DNA of 64,000 nt from the NCBI RefSeq assembly GCF_051466335.1, contig NZ_CP195793.1:2790001-2854000 (forward strand), written 5' to 3'. Made by a program: the position numbers and the translations under genes. The notes below the pieces were generated by a model, which did no database searches, was not told the DNA's origin, and saw only the letters and a list, made by a program, of their open reading frames with translations. Of the stretch, positions 1 to 8,930 are shown one piece after another. Origin of the DNA: Planctomicrobium sp051466335 (lineage in GTDB: Bacteria > Planctomycetota > Planctomycetia > Planctomycetales > Planctomycetaceae). How positions within the stretch are numbered: the first letter of the stretch is position 1; every line of letters starts with the position of its first letter.

Positions 1-120
1 AGTATTTGGTCTAATGAGATGAATCGAAGGCTTCTTCGCCTTTCCGAAATCAGCGCGAGGAGAGGTCTGTGAGTTGTTTTCAATTCCGGAACGATCTGAT
101 GTGTGTGTCAGGAGGGATCG

Positions 121-591
121 ATGATTCAGTTAAAAAAGATTCTGATTCCAACAGACTTCAGCGACTTCAGCCTCTGCGCGATGCGATACGGATGCGAGTT
201 CGCCAGCCGATTTGATTCTGAAATCCACGTGTTGAACGTCGTCGAAGATGTCTATCCGCTTGTTGCTGATCCAGGGACAACGTTTCCAAGCGGTGACTTC
301 TATCCAAACGATCTGGCAAACATTGCTCGTGAGACAATTCAGAAGTTCCCCGCCAGTGACCTCGGGGCTGATCAAACGAAAGTTGTTCGCCAGGTTCGAA
401 TCGGCGTACCGTTTCTTGAAATCGTCCGATATGCCCGTGATCTGGAAATCGATTTGATCGTCATTGGGACTCATGGGCGCTCGGGATTGGCTCATGTTTT
501 GATGGGGAGCACCGCAGAGAAGATTGTGCGCAAATCCCCTTGTCCGGTCCTGACAGTTCGGCCTGAAGGACATAGTTTTGTGATGCCGTGA
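121..591 (+). CDS. Universal stress protein (UspA family)
   Basis: A 156-residue single-domain UspA fold. The N-terminus has the usual first strand (KKILIPTDFS) and the C-terminal part carries the ATP-binding type signature G-T-H-G-R-S-G-L-A-H-V-L-M-G-S followed by CPVLTVR, as in ATP-binding Usp proteins. By family it is a cytoplasmic nucleotide-binding stress protein; its partner is not visible. An in-frame ATG exists 18 nt upstream, but a GGAGG lies inside that extension, 5-6 nt before the ATG at 121, so I take 121 as the start. It stands alone, with 224 nt to the next gene. Confidence 0.93.
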   Translation: MIQLKKILIPTDFSDFSLCAMRYGCEFASRFDSEIHVLNVVEDVYPLVADPGTTFPSGDFYPNDLANIARETIQKFPASDLGADQTKVVRQVRIGVPFLEIVRYARDLEIDLIVIGTHGRSGLAHVLMGSTAEKIVRKSPCPVLTVRPEGHSFVMP

Positions 592-815
592 TTCACAACT
601 CAATCCCACCGCTCAATCCCACGGCCGATGCTGCCTGGATCGACTGCAGCGTCAGGTTTGAGTAAGTGAATGCTTCATTTGTGCCGAAAGTCAATTGAGA
701 TTGAAGGCCGCTGAGAAATTTTCAAAAGTGAGCGTTCAAATCCATCGACGATTCGCTAGGCTCTTGGGACGTTTGTTCCAGACCCCTTCTCACTCTCGAA
801 TCTGCGGCAGAAATT

Positions 816-1862
816 ATGGAATTGCTGGCCAAGCTGACTCAAACTCCTTCCGTTCCTGGTCGAGAAGATCGTGTTCGAGAAGTGATCCAAAAGCACATCA
901 CTGACGCCAAATTGTTTGATGAGATCAGTGTCGATGCAATGGGAAACCTGATCGCTGTTCGGCGTGCTCGTCCGAAAAAGGGAAAAGCTGCTGAAACGCC
1001 GCTCAAGGTCATGCTGGCTGCCCACATGGACCAGATTGGATTTCTGGTCAGCTTCATCAGCGAAGAAGGTTTCCTCCGAGTTTACCCGGTCGGTGGTTTC
1101 GATAACCGCAATCTCTTCGCCCGCAAGGTGAAAGTCTGCACGAAATCGGGGGACTTGCCCGGGATTATGAATCCATCCGGACGCCCCATTCACATTGCCA
1201 GCGAAGAAGAAAAACGCAAGATCCCTGAAATCACCGACTTCTTTATCGATCTGGGACTTCCCGGAAAGGAAGTCAAAGAGAAGGTTCAGATGGGGGATAT
1301 GGTCGTCCTGGATGGCCCGTTTTCTGAAGTCGGCAACTACGTGAGCTCTCAGTGCCTCGACAACCGCATTGGCTGCTGGGCCCAGATTCGCGCGATCGAG
1401 AAGCTCAAGAATCACAACTGCGAAATTCATGCGGTCTGGACTGTGCAGGAAGAAGTTGGACTGCGTGGTGCGGGACCAGCGACATTCGCAGTCGAACCGG
1501 ATATCGGAATCTCCTGTGACACGACGCTGTGCTGCAAGGTTCCGGGCGTTCCTGAAGAGCAGCGAGGGACGATTGCCGGCGATGGGGTTTGCCTGAAAGT
1601 CATCGATAGTTCAACCATCGCAGATATCAAACTGCTCGAGCAGATCGAAGAAGTGGCAGCCAAACGAAATATCAAATGCCAGCGAGGTGTGCTGCTTCGC
1701 GGTGGACAGGATGGAGCGATGATGCAACGGACCCGTGCCGGAGCACGCGTCGCGATCTTCGGTTGCCCTGTGAAGTACATTCACACCATCACTGAGATGT
1801 CTCATAAAGTCGATCTCGAGAGCTATCCGGCACTCTTGACTGCGTTTCTTGAGTCGCTGTAA
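816..1862 (+). CDS. M42 family metallopeptidase (glutamyl/TET-type aminopeptidase)
   Basis: A 348-residue dinuclear-zinc aminopeptidase of the M42 family, cytoplasmic, which trims peptides from the N-terminus and in relatives forms dodecameric TET particles. Metal and catalytic residues are visible: AHMDQIGF with His70, LDNR with the bridging Asp181, the QEEVGLRG motif with Glu211/Glu212, Asp234 in CDTT and His322 in KYIHT. The region between residues 80 and 170 is the PDZ-like dimerisation insert of the family. Length is normal. No clear ribosome binding site precedes the ATG. Endoglucanase is an old mis-annotation for this family and is not supported. A long hairpin follows at 1896-1941. 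Confidence 0.93.
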   Translation: MELLAKLTQTPSVPGREDRVREVIQKHITDAKLFDEISVDAMGNLIAVRRARPKKGKAAETPLKVMLAAHMDQIGFLVSFISEEGFLRVYPVGGFDNRNLFARKVKVCTKSGDLPGIMNPSGRPIHIASEEEKRKIPEITDFFIDLGLPGKEVKEKVQMGDMVVLDGPFSEVGNYVSSQCLDNRIGCWAQIRAIEKLKNHNCEIHAVWTVQEEVGLRGAGPATFAVEPDIGISCDTTLCCKVPGVPEEQRGTIAGDGVCLKVIDSSTIADIKLLEQIEEVAAKRNIKCQRGVLLRGGQDGAMMQRTRAGARVAIFGCPVKYIHTITEMSHKVDLESYPALLTAFLESL

Positions 1863-1895
1863 CTCATGAATTCGTTGCGGATTGCGTTGATGTTG

Positions 1896-1941
1896 ACTCA
1901 GCCTCGTGCACACGGCTTGCTTGTGTGGTGCGAGGCTGAGT
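1896..1941 (+). terminator. Long stem-loop after the M42 peptidase gene
   Basis: An 11-bp perfect inverted repeat (ACTCAGCCTCG at 1896-1906, CGAGGCTGAGT at 1931-1941) with a 24-nt loop that can pair further. It lies 33 nt after the peptidase stop. The following bases are only moderately T-rich, so it may be a weak terminator or a 3'-end stabilising structure. Confidence 0.5.
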
Positions 1942-2047
1942 TCGTTTGCGTTTCCCGTCGGTTGAAGTTCTTGAGATGAGTTGGTGTTCTGCTGACAGGA
2001 ATCGGGTAGAATTCTGAAATCCCCTTTTGATGGAATTGCCCGGAACG

Positions 2048-3130
2048 ATGGTCACTCAGTCTTCGCAACGCCCTTTGATTAATGATCTTTCACGTGATGC
2101 TCTCGTGGAATATTGCGCTCAACGCGGAGGCGGATATCGCGCGGACCAGATTCGGAAATGGATCTTCGGCAAACGGGTCAACGATTTTGACTCGATGCAC
2201 GATGTTCCCGCCAAGTTGCGGGAGGATCTGAAGGCCGACTTCGACTTCTTTGCATCCCGCATCGCCCGCCACCTTGTTTCGAAGGACGGAACCGAAAAGC
2301 TGCTATTGGAATTGCGAGACGGCGAGACGCTCGAATGTGTTCTGATGCGGGAAGAAGACCGGCGGACCGTCTGCATCAGCACTCAGGTGGGCTGTGCGAT
2401 GGGATGCGTGTTCTGCGCCAGCGGCTTGCTGGGGGTCAAACGGAATCTGACGACTGGCGAAATCCTCGATCAGATTTTGAGAATCGACCGCCTGCTCCCT
2501 TTGAATGACCGCATCACCAATGTGGTTGTGATGGGGATGGGTGAGCCGTTGGCGAACCTTCGCAATCTTCTGCCAGCATTGAAGGCGTTGAATGACAAGG
2601 GGGGAATGGGGCTGGGAGCACGCCGGATTACTGTCTCCACCGTGGGCCTCCCTGAAAAGATCCGGGAACTGGCTGAAACCGATATTCCTTTTCACTTGGC
2701 GGTTTCGCTCCATGCGCCCAATGATACTCTTCGCACTGAGATCGTCCCGACCAACAAGAATATTGGGATCGACCAAATTCTGGCAGCAGCGGACGACTAT
2801 TTCGACAAAACAGGTCGTCGTATTACCTACGAGTATGTTCTGCTGGCAGGTGTGAACGATCAGGAAGCTCATGCCATCGAGTTGGGACGGTTGCTGCGAC
2901 ATCGCAATGCCCATATCAACCTGATTCCCATGAACTCAGTTTCGACAATCGCGCTTGAGGCTCCTGGAAGCCCGCGTACTCAGAGTTTTGTCGAGACTCT
3001 TCGAAACGCTGGAGTCAACGTGACTGTGCGGAAACGGAAAGGAGCCGACATCGACGCAGCGTGCGGTCAGCTTCGATTGAGTGCGATCCAAGGTGAGCCC
3101 GCTGTATTGCACGAATTGCCTGTCGTGTAA
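2048..3130 (+). CDS. rlmN: 23S rRNA (adenine2503-C2)-methyltransferase / tRNA m2A37 methyltransferase RlmN
   Basis: A 360-residue radical SAM enzyme that methylates C2 of A2503 in 23S rRNA and, in many bacteria, A37 of some tRNAs. The iron-sulfur motif CxxxCxxC is present as CAMGCVFC after QVGCAMG. The GMGEPLAN glycine-rich SAM segment, the RRITVSTVG strand, AVSLHAPND and the C-terminal cysteine in DAACGQLR (the methyl-carrying/catalytic Cys of the dual-Cys mechanism) are all visible. The frame is open from a TTG at 2027 and an ATG at 2030; I chose the ATG at 2048 (MVTQSSQRPLIND) because it fits usual RlmN N-termini, but 2030 is possible. The next gene begins 67 nt downstream. Confidence 0.95.
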   Translation: MVTQSSQRPLINDLSRDALVEYCAQRGGGYRADQIRKWIFGKRVNDFDSMHDVPAKLREDLKADFDFFASRIARHLVSKDGTEKLLLELRDGETLECVLMREEDRRTVCISTQVGCAMGCVFCASGLLGVKRNLTTGEILDQILRIDRLLPLNDRITNVVVMGMGEPLANLRNLLPALKALNDKGGMGLGARRITVSTVGLPEKIRELAETDIPFHLAVSLHAPNDTLRTEIVPTNKNIGIDQILAAADDYFDKTGRRITYEYVLLAGVNDQEAHAIELGRLLRHRNAHINLIPMNSVSTIALEAPGSPRTQSFVETLRNAGVNVTVRKRKGADIDAACGQLRLSAIQGEPAVLHELPVV

Positions 3131-3197
3131 CGCATGACATTATTTGCTGGCGTGTGGCTGTCTCTTCAATCTCCTTCAAACGACATCTCCATCGACT

Positions 3198-4976
3198 ATG
3201 TGGCAGATCCTTGTCGAAGGTCGCGATCCTGTACAACGTGCGAAGCATCGTCTCGATGTCGGGAAGAGTTTTACGTTGGGGCGATCTGCGGACTGCGACA
3301 TCCCTGTCCCTTGGGATAACTGGCTGTCACGTGAACATGTGACCCTGAAGACGGAAAGTCGATCTGTTCTGCTGGAACAGTCGTCCCGGTCTTCGAACCC
3401 TGTCTATTTCAAGGGGGAACCTTCGAGCAAGTTTCATATTCGCCACGGAGAGAAATTTGTTATTGGCGAGACGTCATTCTTGCTGCGAGAGGTGCAGTCG
3501 ATGTCTCCGCTCCCGGATCATCCGGTGCAGGAGATCTCGTTCTCCCATGCCGAATTGTTGGAAGTCGCTTTCGAAGATTCCGATCGAAGAATGGAGGCGC
3601 TCGCGCGGTTGCCGATGGTGATTGCAAAGTCATCGAACGTCGAGGAAAAATGCACCAACCTGGCGACCCTGATTCTGGCGGGAATTCGACATGCGGAAGC
3701 AGCGGCTGTTGTCAGTATCGGCAGCGATGACGAAGTGGTCGTCGTCGCGTGGGATCGTCGGAATGAAACAAACGGGACATTTCGACCGAGTGTCAGCCTG
3801 ATTCGGGATGCCATGCATGCATGGCACGCTCTCCTGCATATCTGGGAAAAGAATGTCGAAGCAGAACCCGAGTACACCGTTCAGGCAGAGTTCGACTGGG
3901 CGTTCTGTACTCCCATTGCGACCTATGGCAATCACAAATGGGGGATCTACGTTGCAGGCCAACTTGATGAGCCGTTGTATGACGGCCATACGCTGCGACG
4001 AAATCTGCAGTCCGATATTCGCTTTGCCCAGCTAGTCGGTGAAGTTGTCGGATCTTCAGAACGCTCGAATCGCATGGAAGGCCAACTATCGGTTCTTCGT
4101 CAGTTTCTTTCGCCTCCAATTTTGAAGGCGCTCGAAGAGACCGGTCGCAATGGTGAATTGAACGTCGAGTTACTTCAGCCTCGTGTTTGTCAGGTGACCG
4201 TGCTGTTCTGTGACTTGCGTGGATTCAGTCAACGTGCTGAAGAAATGGGGCATGATCTTCAGGGGCTGCTTTCTCGCGTGAATAGCGCTTTGGAGGTGAT
4301 GACAACCGGAATTCTCAATCACGGCGGTGTTACGGGAGACTTCCTGGGGGATGCAGTTTTAGGCTTCTGGGGGTGGCCATTCGCTTCGGATGAAGCTCCT
4401 GTGAGAGCATGTCGGGCAGCATTGGAGATCCGCAAAGAATTCCAGAGAATTCAGCAATCAAAACATCATCCGCTTGCAGACTTTCGCATGGGGATCGGTG
4501 TCGCTCATGGCCGTGCGGTGGCCGGGAAAATCGGTACTGGTGGACGTGTCTCTGTGACAGTCTTCGGTCCCGTTGTGAATCTGGCGAGTCGACTTGAGGG
4601 GATGACGAAGCGCCTGCATGTTCCCGTCATCCTTGATGCAGCCACCGCGGATCTGGCGCGACGTGGGCTCTCAAAAGCCGAAGGTCGGATTCGGCAACTT
4701 GCGACTGTGCAGCCCTATGGAATGGAGAAGCCGTTGGCTGTCAGTGAGCTACTTCCCCCTGCGGGGGAGTTCTCGGAATTAAGCGATGCGCACCTTGCGA
4801 AGTTTGAAGAGGGAGTTCAGCTTTTTTCGGACGGGAAGTGGGATGACGCCTACCGGGCGCTGCATTCTGTATCGTCCAGCGATCAGGCGCAAGACTTTTT
4901 GCTGGCGATGATCACACAGCATAATCGTGTTGCTCCTGCTGGATGGAAGGGGATCGTTGAACTCTCTGGCAAGTGA
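3198..4976 (+). CDS. FHA domain - GAF-like - class III adenylate/guanylate cyclase fusion
   Basis: A 592-residue predicted cytoplasmic signalling protein. An FHA domain fills roughly residues 5-95, with the phosphothreonine-binding residues Arg29 in LGRS and Ser44/His47 in LSREH. A GAF-like sensory stretch covers about 130-290. A class III nucleotidyl cyclase domain lies at about 325-510: metal-binding Asp339 in FCDLRGF, second metal Asp385 in GDFLGDAV, and the VNLASRLEG transition-state Asn/Arg segment. The position that is Lys in canonical adenylyl cyclases (K-F-x-G-D) is Asp381, so substrate and activity are uncertain. A C-terminal extension (510-592) may hold a TPR-like helix pair. The frame is open from a TTG at 3144, but the ATG at 3198 begins directly at the FHA fold. 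Confidence 0.88.
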   Translation: MWQILVEGRDPVQRAKHRLDVGKSFTLGRSADCDIPVPWDNWLSREHVTLKTESRSVLLEQSSRSSNPVYFKGEPSSKFHIRHGEKFVIGETSFLLREVQSMSPLPDHPVQEISFSHAELLEVAFEDSDRRMEALARLPMVIAKSSNVEEKCTNLATLILAGIRHAEAAAVVSIGSDDEVVVVAWDRRNETNGTFRPSVSLIRDAMHAWHALLHIWEKNVEAEPEYTVQAEFDWAFCTPIATYGNHKWGIYVAGQLDEPLYDGHTLRRNLQSDIRFAQLVGEVVGSSERSNRMEGQLSVLRQFLSPPILKALEETGRNGELNVELLQPRVCQVTVLFCDLRGFSQRAEEMGHDLQGLLSRVNSALEVMTTGILNHGGVTGDFLGDAVLGFWGWPFASDEAPVRACRAALEIRKEFQRIQQSKHHPLADFRMGIGVAHGRAVAGKIGTGGRVSVTVFGPVVNLASRLEGMTKRLHVPVILDAATADLARRGLSKAEGRIRQLATVQPYGMEKPLAVSELLPPAGEFSELSDAHLAKFEEGVQLFSDGKWDDAYRALHSVSSSDQAQDFLLAMITQHNRVAPAGWKGIVELSGK

Positions 4977-5198
4977 AAAATCAAGTCAGAAAATCGATGT
5001 TTCTCACACGGCGAAAATCAAAAGAATCTCACTTTCAACCCTCGAGAGATTTTGGTTAAATCAAAACAGTTGATTCAAAGTCTTTCATCTCGTCACGCGA
5101 CGCCATCACATTCGAATGATTCACTGGAACGCATGTTCCTTCCGTGTGGCTGATGCCGATTCAATCTGCGACTGATTCGCAAAGGGGCTCTTAAAAAC

Positions 5199-5501
5199 AT
5201 GATCCACTACACGTGCGATCTGTGCGGTCGATCCATCGGAAAACAGCATTTTGTTGCCAAAATCGAAGTTGCTCCTACTTTTGATCCTGACGATCTGACA
5301 GAAGATGATCTCGATATCGATCACCTCGAGCAGATTGCGGATATCATCGCCGAAACTGGAACAACCGGCGACGATGACTTCGAAGAACTGACTCCGAAAC
5401 AGTTCAAGTTTGAACTTTGTTCCCAGTGCTGCCAGCAGTACCTGAAGGCCCCGCTTGGTAAAGTGCGGACAGCCACACGTCTCAAGTACAGCCAGAACTA
5501 G
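5199..5501 (+). CDS. Small acidic CxxC protein, zinc-ribbon-like, unknown function
   Basis: A 100-residue protein with Cys6-x2-Cys9 near the N-terminus and Cys74-x2-Cys77-Cys78 near the C-terminus, the spacing of a split zinc ribbon. Between them is a very acidic stretch (DPDDLTEDDLDIDHLEQ). No domain is recognised with confidence. An AAAGGGG lies about 12 nt upstream of the ATG. It is 51 nt upstream of the thermonuclease gene and may share its transcript, which also runs into the nitrilase gene. Structural zinc binding is inferred from the Cys pairs only. Confidence 0.75.
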   Translation: MIHYTCDLCGRSIGKQHFVAKIEVAPTFDPDDLTEDDLDIDHLEQIADIIAETGTTGDDDFEELTPKQFKFELCSQCCQQYLKAPLGKVRTATRLKYSQN

Positions 5502-5552
5502 GTCGGCCGACCTTTGGTCGGAGTTGCCTGACTGGCGAGACCAGCAGTTCAC

Positions 5553-6173
5553 ATGAATCGCATCTCAGTTTTTTTAATCTGCGTACTCTTTTTGGTTCTG
5601 CTCCGTACTTGGAGTGGAACCAAAAATCGTATAGGGCCCGCCGAAAAGCTCGACTCAACGGTGAGCCAATCTGCGGAATCTGTGACTGTCAGCGTTTTGC
5701 GAGTCGTCGATGGCGACACCCTGCTCCTGACGACCCGAGAACGGGTCAGACTTCTCGGGGTCGATACTCCAGAAACTAAAAAGGAAGGGACTCCAGTACA
5801 GTCCTACGGGTTGGAGGCCGCTGAATTCACTCGCCAGTTCTGTGAAGGAAAGACAGTGACTCTCGTGTTCGATCGCGAACGCTTCGATAAGTATCACAGG
5901 CTTCTCGCCTTCGTTTTTGTCGGTGATCGTTGTCTGAATGAAGAATTGATTCTCAACGGACTGAGCCCCGCGGTTTTGCAGTACCCGCTTCGCAGTGATA
6001 TGAAGAGTCGCTTTCAGCAGGCAGAGCGAATTGCGAAAGCGAATCGTCGTGGACTGTGGTCGACTCAAGCCGGGTCACGGAGTGTGGAGCGCTCACCGGA
6101 GTTCAGTCCACCCCCTGCGGAGACCGTCCCGCAAACCCGAGACATCGAGCAGGACGCTCCTTATCTGCAGTAG
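5553..6173 (+). CDS. Thermonuclease family protein (staphylococcal nuclease-like), membrane-anchored or secreted
   Basis: A 206-residue SNase-fold phosphodiesterase. The N-terminal segment ISVFLICVLFLVLL is a signal peptide or anchor, so the enzyme probably acts outside the cytoplasmic membrane. The core (about 45-165) follows staphylococcal nuclease closely: VVDGDT metal site, RVRLLGVDTPETK with the Arg and Glu equivalent to Arg35 and Glu43, and DKYHRLLAF with the Arg equivalent to Arg87, ending with NRRGLWS. All catalytic residues are present. By family it is a calcium-dependent nuclease of DNA and RNA. A Pro/Glu-rich tail follows. It is separated from the next gene by 33 nt, suggesting co-transcription. 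Confidence 0.92.
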   Translation: MNRISVFLICVLFLVLLRTWSGTKNRIGPAEKLDSTVSQSAESVTVSVLRVVDGDTLLLTTRERVRLLGVDTPETKKEGTPVQSYGLEAAEFTRQFCEGKTVTLVFDRERFDKYHRLLAFVFVGDRCLNEELILNGLSPAVLQYPLRSDMKSRFQQAERIAKANRRGLWSTQAGSRSVERSPEFSPPPAETVPQTRDIEQDAPYLQ

Positions 6174-6206
6174 GTTCCGTTCACTCTCCTCATGTTGTGA
6201 TTCGCC

Positions 6207-7076
6207 ATGAAAATTGCTTTGGTTCAAATGGATGTGAAGATTGGCGAGAATGAGCGAAATCTCTCATTCATGATTGAGAGATTTCGGACCGCCAGAGAGA
6301 ACTCCGCCGAGTTGGTGATCTTTCCGGAATGTGCGCTGACGGGGTACTGCTTCGACGGAATCGAAGAGGCTGCTCACTATGCCGAGTCGATTCCAGGTAA
6401 GTCGACTGCCGCGTTTCAAAAAGTGGTAAGTGAGCTTGGAGGCTACGCGCTGTTTGGAATGATCGAGGAAGATCAAGGGGCCCTGTACAACGTTGCCGTC
6501 CTTCTGGGGGCGACGGGAATCGTGACCACCTACCGCAAAATTCATCTTCCGAAATTGGGGGTCGATGTCTTTGCCACTTATGGTGAGAGACCTTTTGAAG
6601 TCGTTGAGATCGCCGGTGTTCGACTCGGCATCGGGATCTGCTATGACTGCGCATTTCCTGAATCGATTCGATCCTTGATGCTGATGGGGGCCGATTTAAT
6701 CGCCTTGCCAACCAATTTTCCATCGGGTGCTGAAGGGATGGTCGATCATCTCATCCGAACCAGAGGGATGGAAAACACCGTCTACTTCGCTGCGTGCAAT
6801 CGGATCGGCGAAGAGCGAGGATTTCGATTCATTGGAAAGACTCAAGTTGTGGATCCATCTGGAAAGTGGATTGCACTGGCCTCTAGCGACGCTGAAGAAA
6901 TCTTGTACGCGGATGTCGACCCACTGGTTGCACGGCAAAAGAAAATCGGTCGGCTTCCACAGAAGGAAGCGTTGGACCGCATCGGTGATCGACGACCGGA
7001 AATGTACGGGATGGTGACCAATCCGCACCCTGCACCGGGACCTGATCGGGATCGGCCTGTGATCAAAAAGTATTGA
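6207..7076 (+). CDS. Carbon-nitrogen hydrolase (nitrilase superfamily amidase)
   Basis: A 289-residue cytoplasmic nitrilase-fold enzyme that hydrolyses a non-peptide C-N bond. The catalytic triad is visible: Glu41 in FPECALTGY, Lys111 in TYRKIHLPK and Cys145 in GICYDCAFPE. The fold is complete from MKIALVQMDV to the C-terminal helix; length is typical for stand-alone members. Substrate is not predictable; omega-amidase, carbamoylputrescine hydrolase and Nit-type deaminated-glutathione amidases look alike at this level. It is the last gene of a close-packed group that starts at 5199. Confidence 0.9.
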   Translation: MKIALVQMDVKIGENERNLSFMIERFRTARENSAELVIFPECALTGYCFDGIEEAAHYAESIPGKSTAAFQKVVSELGGYALFGMIEEDQGALYNVAVLLGATGIVTTYRKIHLPKLGVDVFATYGERPFEVVEIAGVRLGIGICYDCAFPESIRSLMLMGADLIALPTNFPSGAEGMVDHLIRTRGMENTVYFAACNRIGEERGFRFIGKTQVVDPSGKWIALASSDAEEILYADVDPLVARQKKIGRLPQKEALDRIGDRRPEMYGMVTNPHPAPGPDRDRPVIKKY

Positions 7077-7091
7077 TGCAATGCCGCGATG

Positions 7092-7190
7092 GGGATGCGA
7101 AATTGGCGTTGATTGCTGAATAGGCTTGCGTTGATCTGCCAATGCAATCAGATTGTGTGGTAAGGGGATGAGAGTGACGCTTCGCATCCC
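7092..7190 (+). promoter_or_regulatory. Possible structured RNA leader upstream of sthA
   Basis: A 10-bp perfect inverted repeat (GGGATGCGAA at 7092-7101, TTCGCATCCC at 7181-7190) encloses two further exact pairings that interleave: ATTGGC 7102-7107 with GCCAAT 7138-7143, and TGATTGC 7110-7116 with GCAATCA 7144-7150. Interleaved helices are an H-type pseudoknot geometry. The element sits 16 nt after the nitrilase stop and about 108 nt before the sthA start. The outer stem is unlikely by chance locally; the inner helices are short enough to be coincidental. No known riboswitch class was recognised. Confidence 0.3.
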
Positions 7191-7297
7191 AATTCGAAAC
7201 AGACCGATTCTGCAAAGCCTGATCATCCGGATCGCTCGAGATTACCTTTGCGGATTCGGAGACCGAAATCCGGTCTGGAAATGGCAGTGATTGATCC

Positions 7298-8695
7298 ATG
7301 AGTGAGCAGACTTTTGATGTCGTTGTGATTGGAACCGGCCCCGGAGGAGAGGGGGCGGCAATGCAAGCGACCAAATTGGGCAAGTCCGTCGCAATCATCG
7401 AACGACATAGTTCCATCGGTGGAGGATGTACGCACTGGGGAACAATCCCAAGTAAGGCGCTGCGTTTCGCCATCTTTCAGGCGACACAGATCTTCCACAA
7501 CAAAGTCTTTCGGGAAACTCCGTCATTAAGCATGCCGGACTTCCCTGCTCTTCGACGCAGTGCAGCGTCTGTGATCGAGAAGCAAGTCGACATGCGAAAC
7601 AGCTTTTATGATCGCAATGACGTCCCGATTATTTTTGGTCACGCTGTCTTTCTTGATCCCCACACTCTCGAGGTGCGCGATGAATATGGGGGAAAGCGAC
7701 GGCTGCATGCCAGCAATTTCATCATCGCGACTGGATCTCGCCCCTATCGACCCGATGACATCGATTTCAATCACCCGCTGATTTGTGATAGCGATACGAT
7801 TCTCAATTTGAACCATACGCCGAAGTCGATCACCATTTATGGTGCAGGCGTCATCGGGTGCGAATATGCGTCCATGTTTCGAAATCTCGAATCCAAAGTG
7901 AATCTCGTCAATACGCGCGAGAAACTTCTGGAGTTTCTGGATGATGAGATTATCGATGCCCTCAGCTATCACTTGCGAGAGCGTGGCGTACTGATTCGTC
8001 ACAACGAAAGTTATTCCAAAGTCCAACCGATGGACGATGGAGTCATTTTGCACCTGAAATCGGGTAAACAGATCAAGACCGACATTCTCTTCTGGGCGGC
8101 AGGTCGTACCGGGAATACGGAGAACATCGGGTTGGATTCGCTTGGGATCGACGTCGATAAGCGTGGCTATGTCCGTGTAAATGAAGACTTCCAAACGAAT
8201 GTTCCACATATCTATGCGGTTGGAGATGTCGTTGGTATTCCATCATTGGCCAGCGCAGCTTATGTCCAGGGAAGATACTCTGCTTACCATGCGATCACCG
8301 GAAGTTGTGAACGCGCGATGATTCGGGACATTCCCGCGGGGATTTATACCTCACCTGAAATCAGTTCCATCGGTCGAACCGAACGAGAATTGACTGCGGC
8401 CGGCGTCCCATATGAAGTGGGGCATTCCATGTTCAAGAGCATGGCACGCGCTCAGATCACCGGCCAGACGACCGGGATGCTGAAAATCCTGTTTCATCGT
8501 GAAACCCTCCAGATTTTGGGGATTCACTGCTTCGGATCGACCGCTTCGGAAATTATTCACATTGGTCAGGCGATCATGTCCCAGCCTGGCGAAAACAATA
8601 CTCTCATGTATTTCGTGAACTCGACGTTCAACTACCCCACGATGGCGGAAGCCTACCGGGTCGCGGCACTCAACGGCTTGAATCGCCTCTTTTAA
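7298..8695 (+). CDS. sthA: Soluble pyridine nucleotide transhydrogenase (Si-specific NAD(P)+ transhydrogenase)
   Basis: A 465-residue FAD flavoprotein that interconverts NADPH/NAD+ and NADP+/NADH in the cytoplasm. The FAD-binding GTGPGGEGAA lies at 12-21. The segment GGGCTHWGTIPSKALR (Cys44) is diagnostic: unlike dihydrolipoamide dehydrogenase or glutathione reductase it lacks the second redox cysteine. The second Rossmann motif GAGVIGCEYAS, the AVGDV FAD contact and the C-terminal NYPTMAEAYRVAALNGLNRLF match SthA of enteric bacteria almost residue for residue, and the length equals that family. It is preceded by a possible structured leader and ends in a strong terminator, so it looks monocistronic. 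Confidence 0.97.
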   Translation: MSEQTFDVVVIGTGPGGEGAAMQATKLGKSVAIIERHSSIGGGCTHWGTIPSKALRFAIFQATQIFHNKVFRETPSLSMPDFPALRRSAASVIEKQVDMRNSFYDRNDVPIIFGHAVFLDPHTLEVRDEYGGKRRLHASNFIIATGSRPYRPDDIDFNHPLICDSDTILNLNHTPKSITIYGAGVIGCEYASMFRNLESKVNLVNTREKLLEFLDDEIIDALSYHLRERGVLIRHNESYSKVQPMDDGVILHLKSGKQIKTDILFWAAGRTGNTENIGLDSLGIDVDKRGYVRVNEDFQTNVPHIYAVGDVVGIPSLASAAYVQGRYSAYHAITGSCERAMIRDIPAGIYTSPEISSIGRTERELTAAGVPYEVGHSMFKSMARAQITGQTTGMLKILFHRETLQILGIHCFGSTASEIIHIGQAIMSQPGENNTLMYFVNSTFNYPTMAEAYRVAALNGLNRLF

Positions 8696-8734
8696 TTGTC
8701 GCTGGAGACCTGTGCTTCCAGACATCTCGAAGTG

Positions 8735-8783
8735 AACATGGTAGCATCTCGAACAGCTTCGCAGATGTGACCATGTTTTTTTT
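8735..8783 (+). terminator. Strong intrinsic terminator of sthA
   Basis: Hairpin with outer arms AACATGGT (8735-8742) and ACCATGTT (8770-8777), inner arms CATCT/AGATG and CGAA/TTCG closing a 4-nt loop, followed by a run of eight T (8776-8783). Confidence 0.9.
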
Positions 8784-8930
8784 CGGACAGTCGTTTGTGA
8801 ACGTGACATGTTCCGTTCGCGATCAGAGTCGCGATCGAAGTCACGGTGAGAGGACTAAACGACTGCGAATCACAGAGAAGCAGCCATGGACTTCGTCGTG
8901 ATTTTTGTTTTCGAGTTGTGAAGGGTGAAA

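Noticed and set aside
756..1430. 224-codon minus-strand frame inside the M42 peptidase gene
   Set aside because: Fully overlapped by a gene with all catalytic residues; the antisense product has no family resemblance.
2303..2914. 203-codon minus-strand frame inside rlmN
   Set aside because: Shadow of a certain gene; no domain in the product.
7298..8695. Dihydrolipoamide dehydrogenase or mercuric reductase
   Set aside because: The second redox cysteine is missing in GGGCTHWGTIPSKALR, which is diagnostic of SthA.
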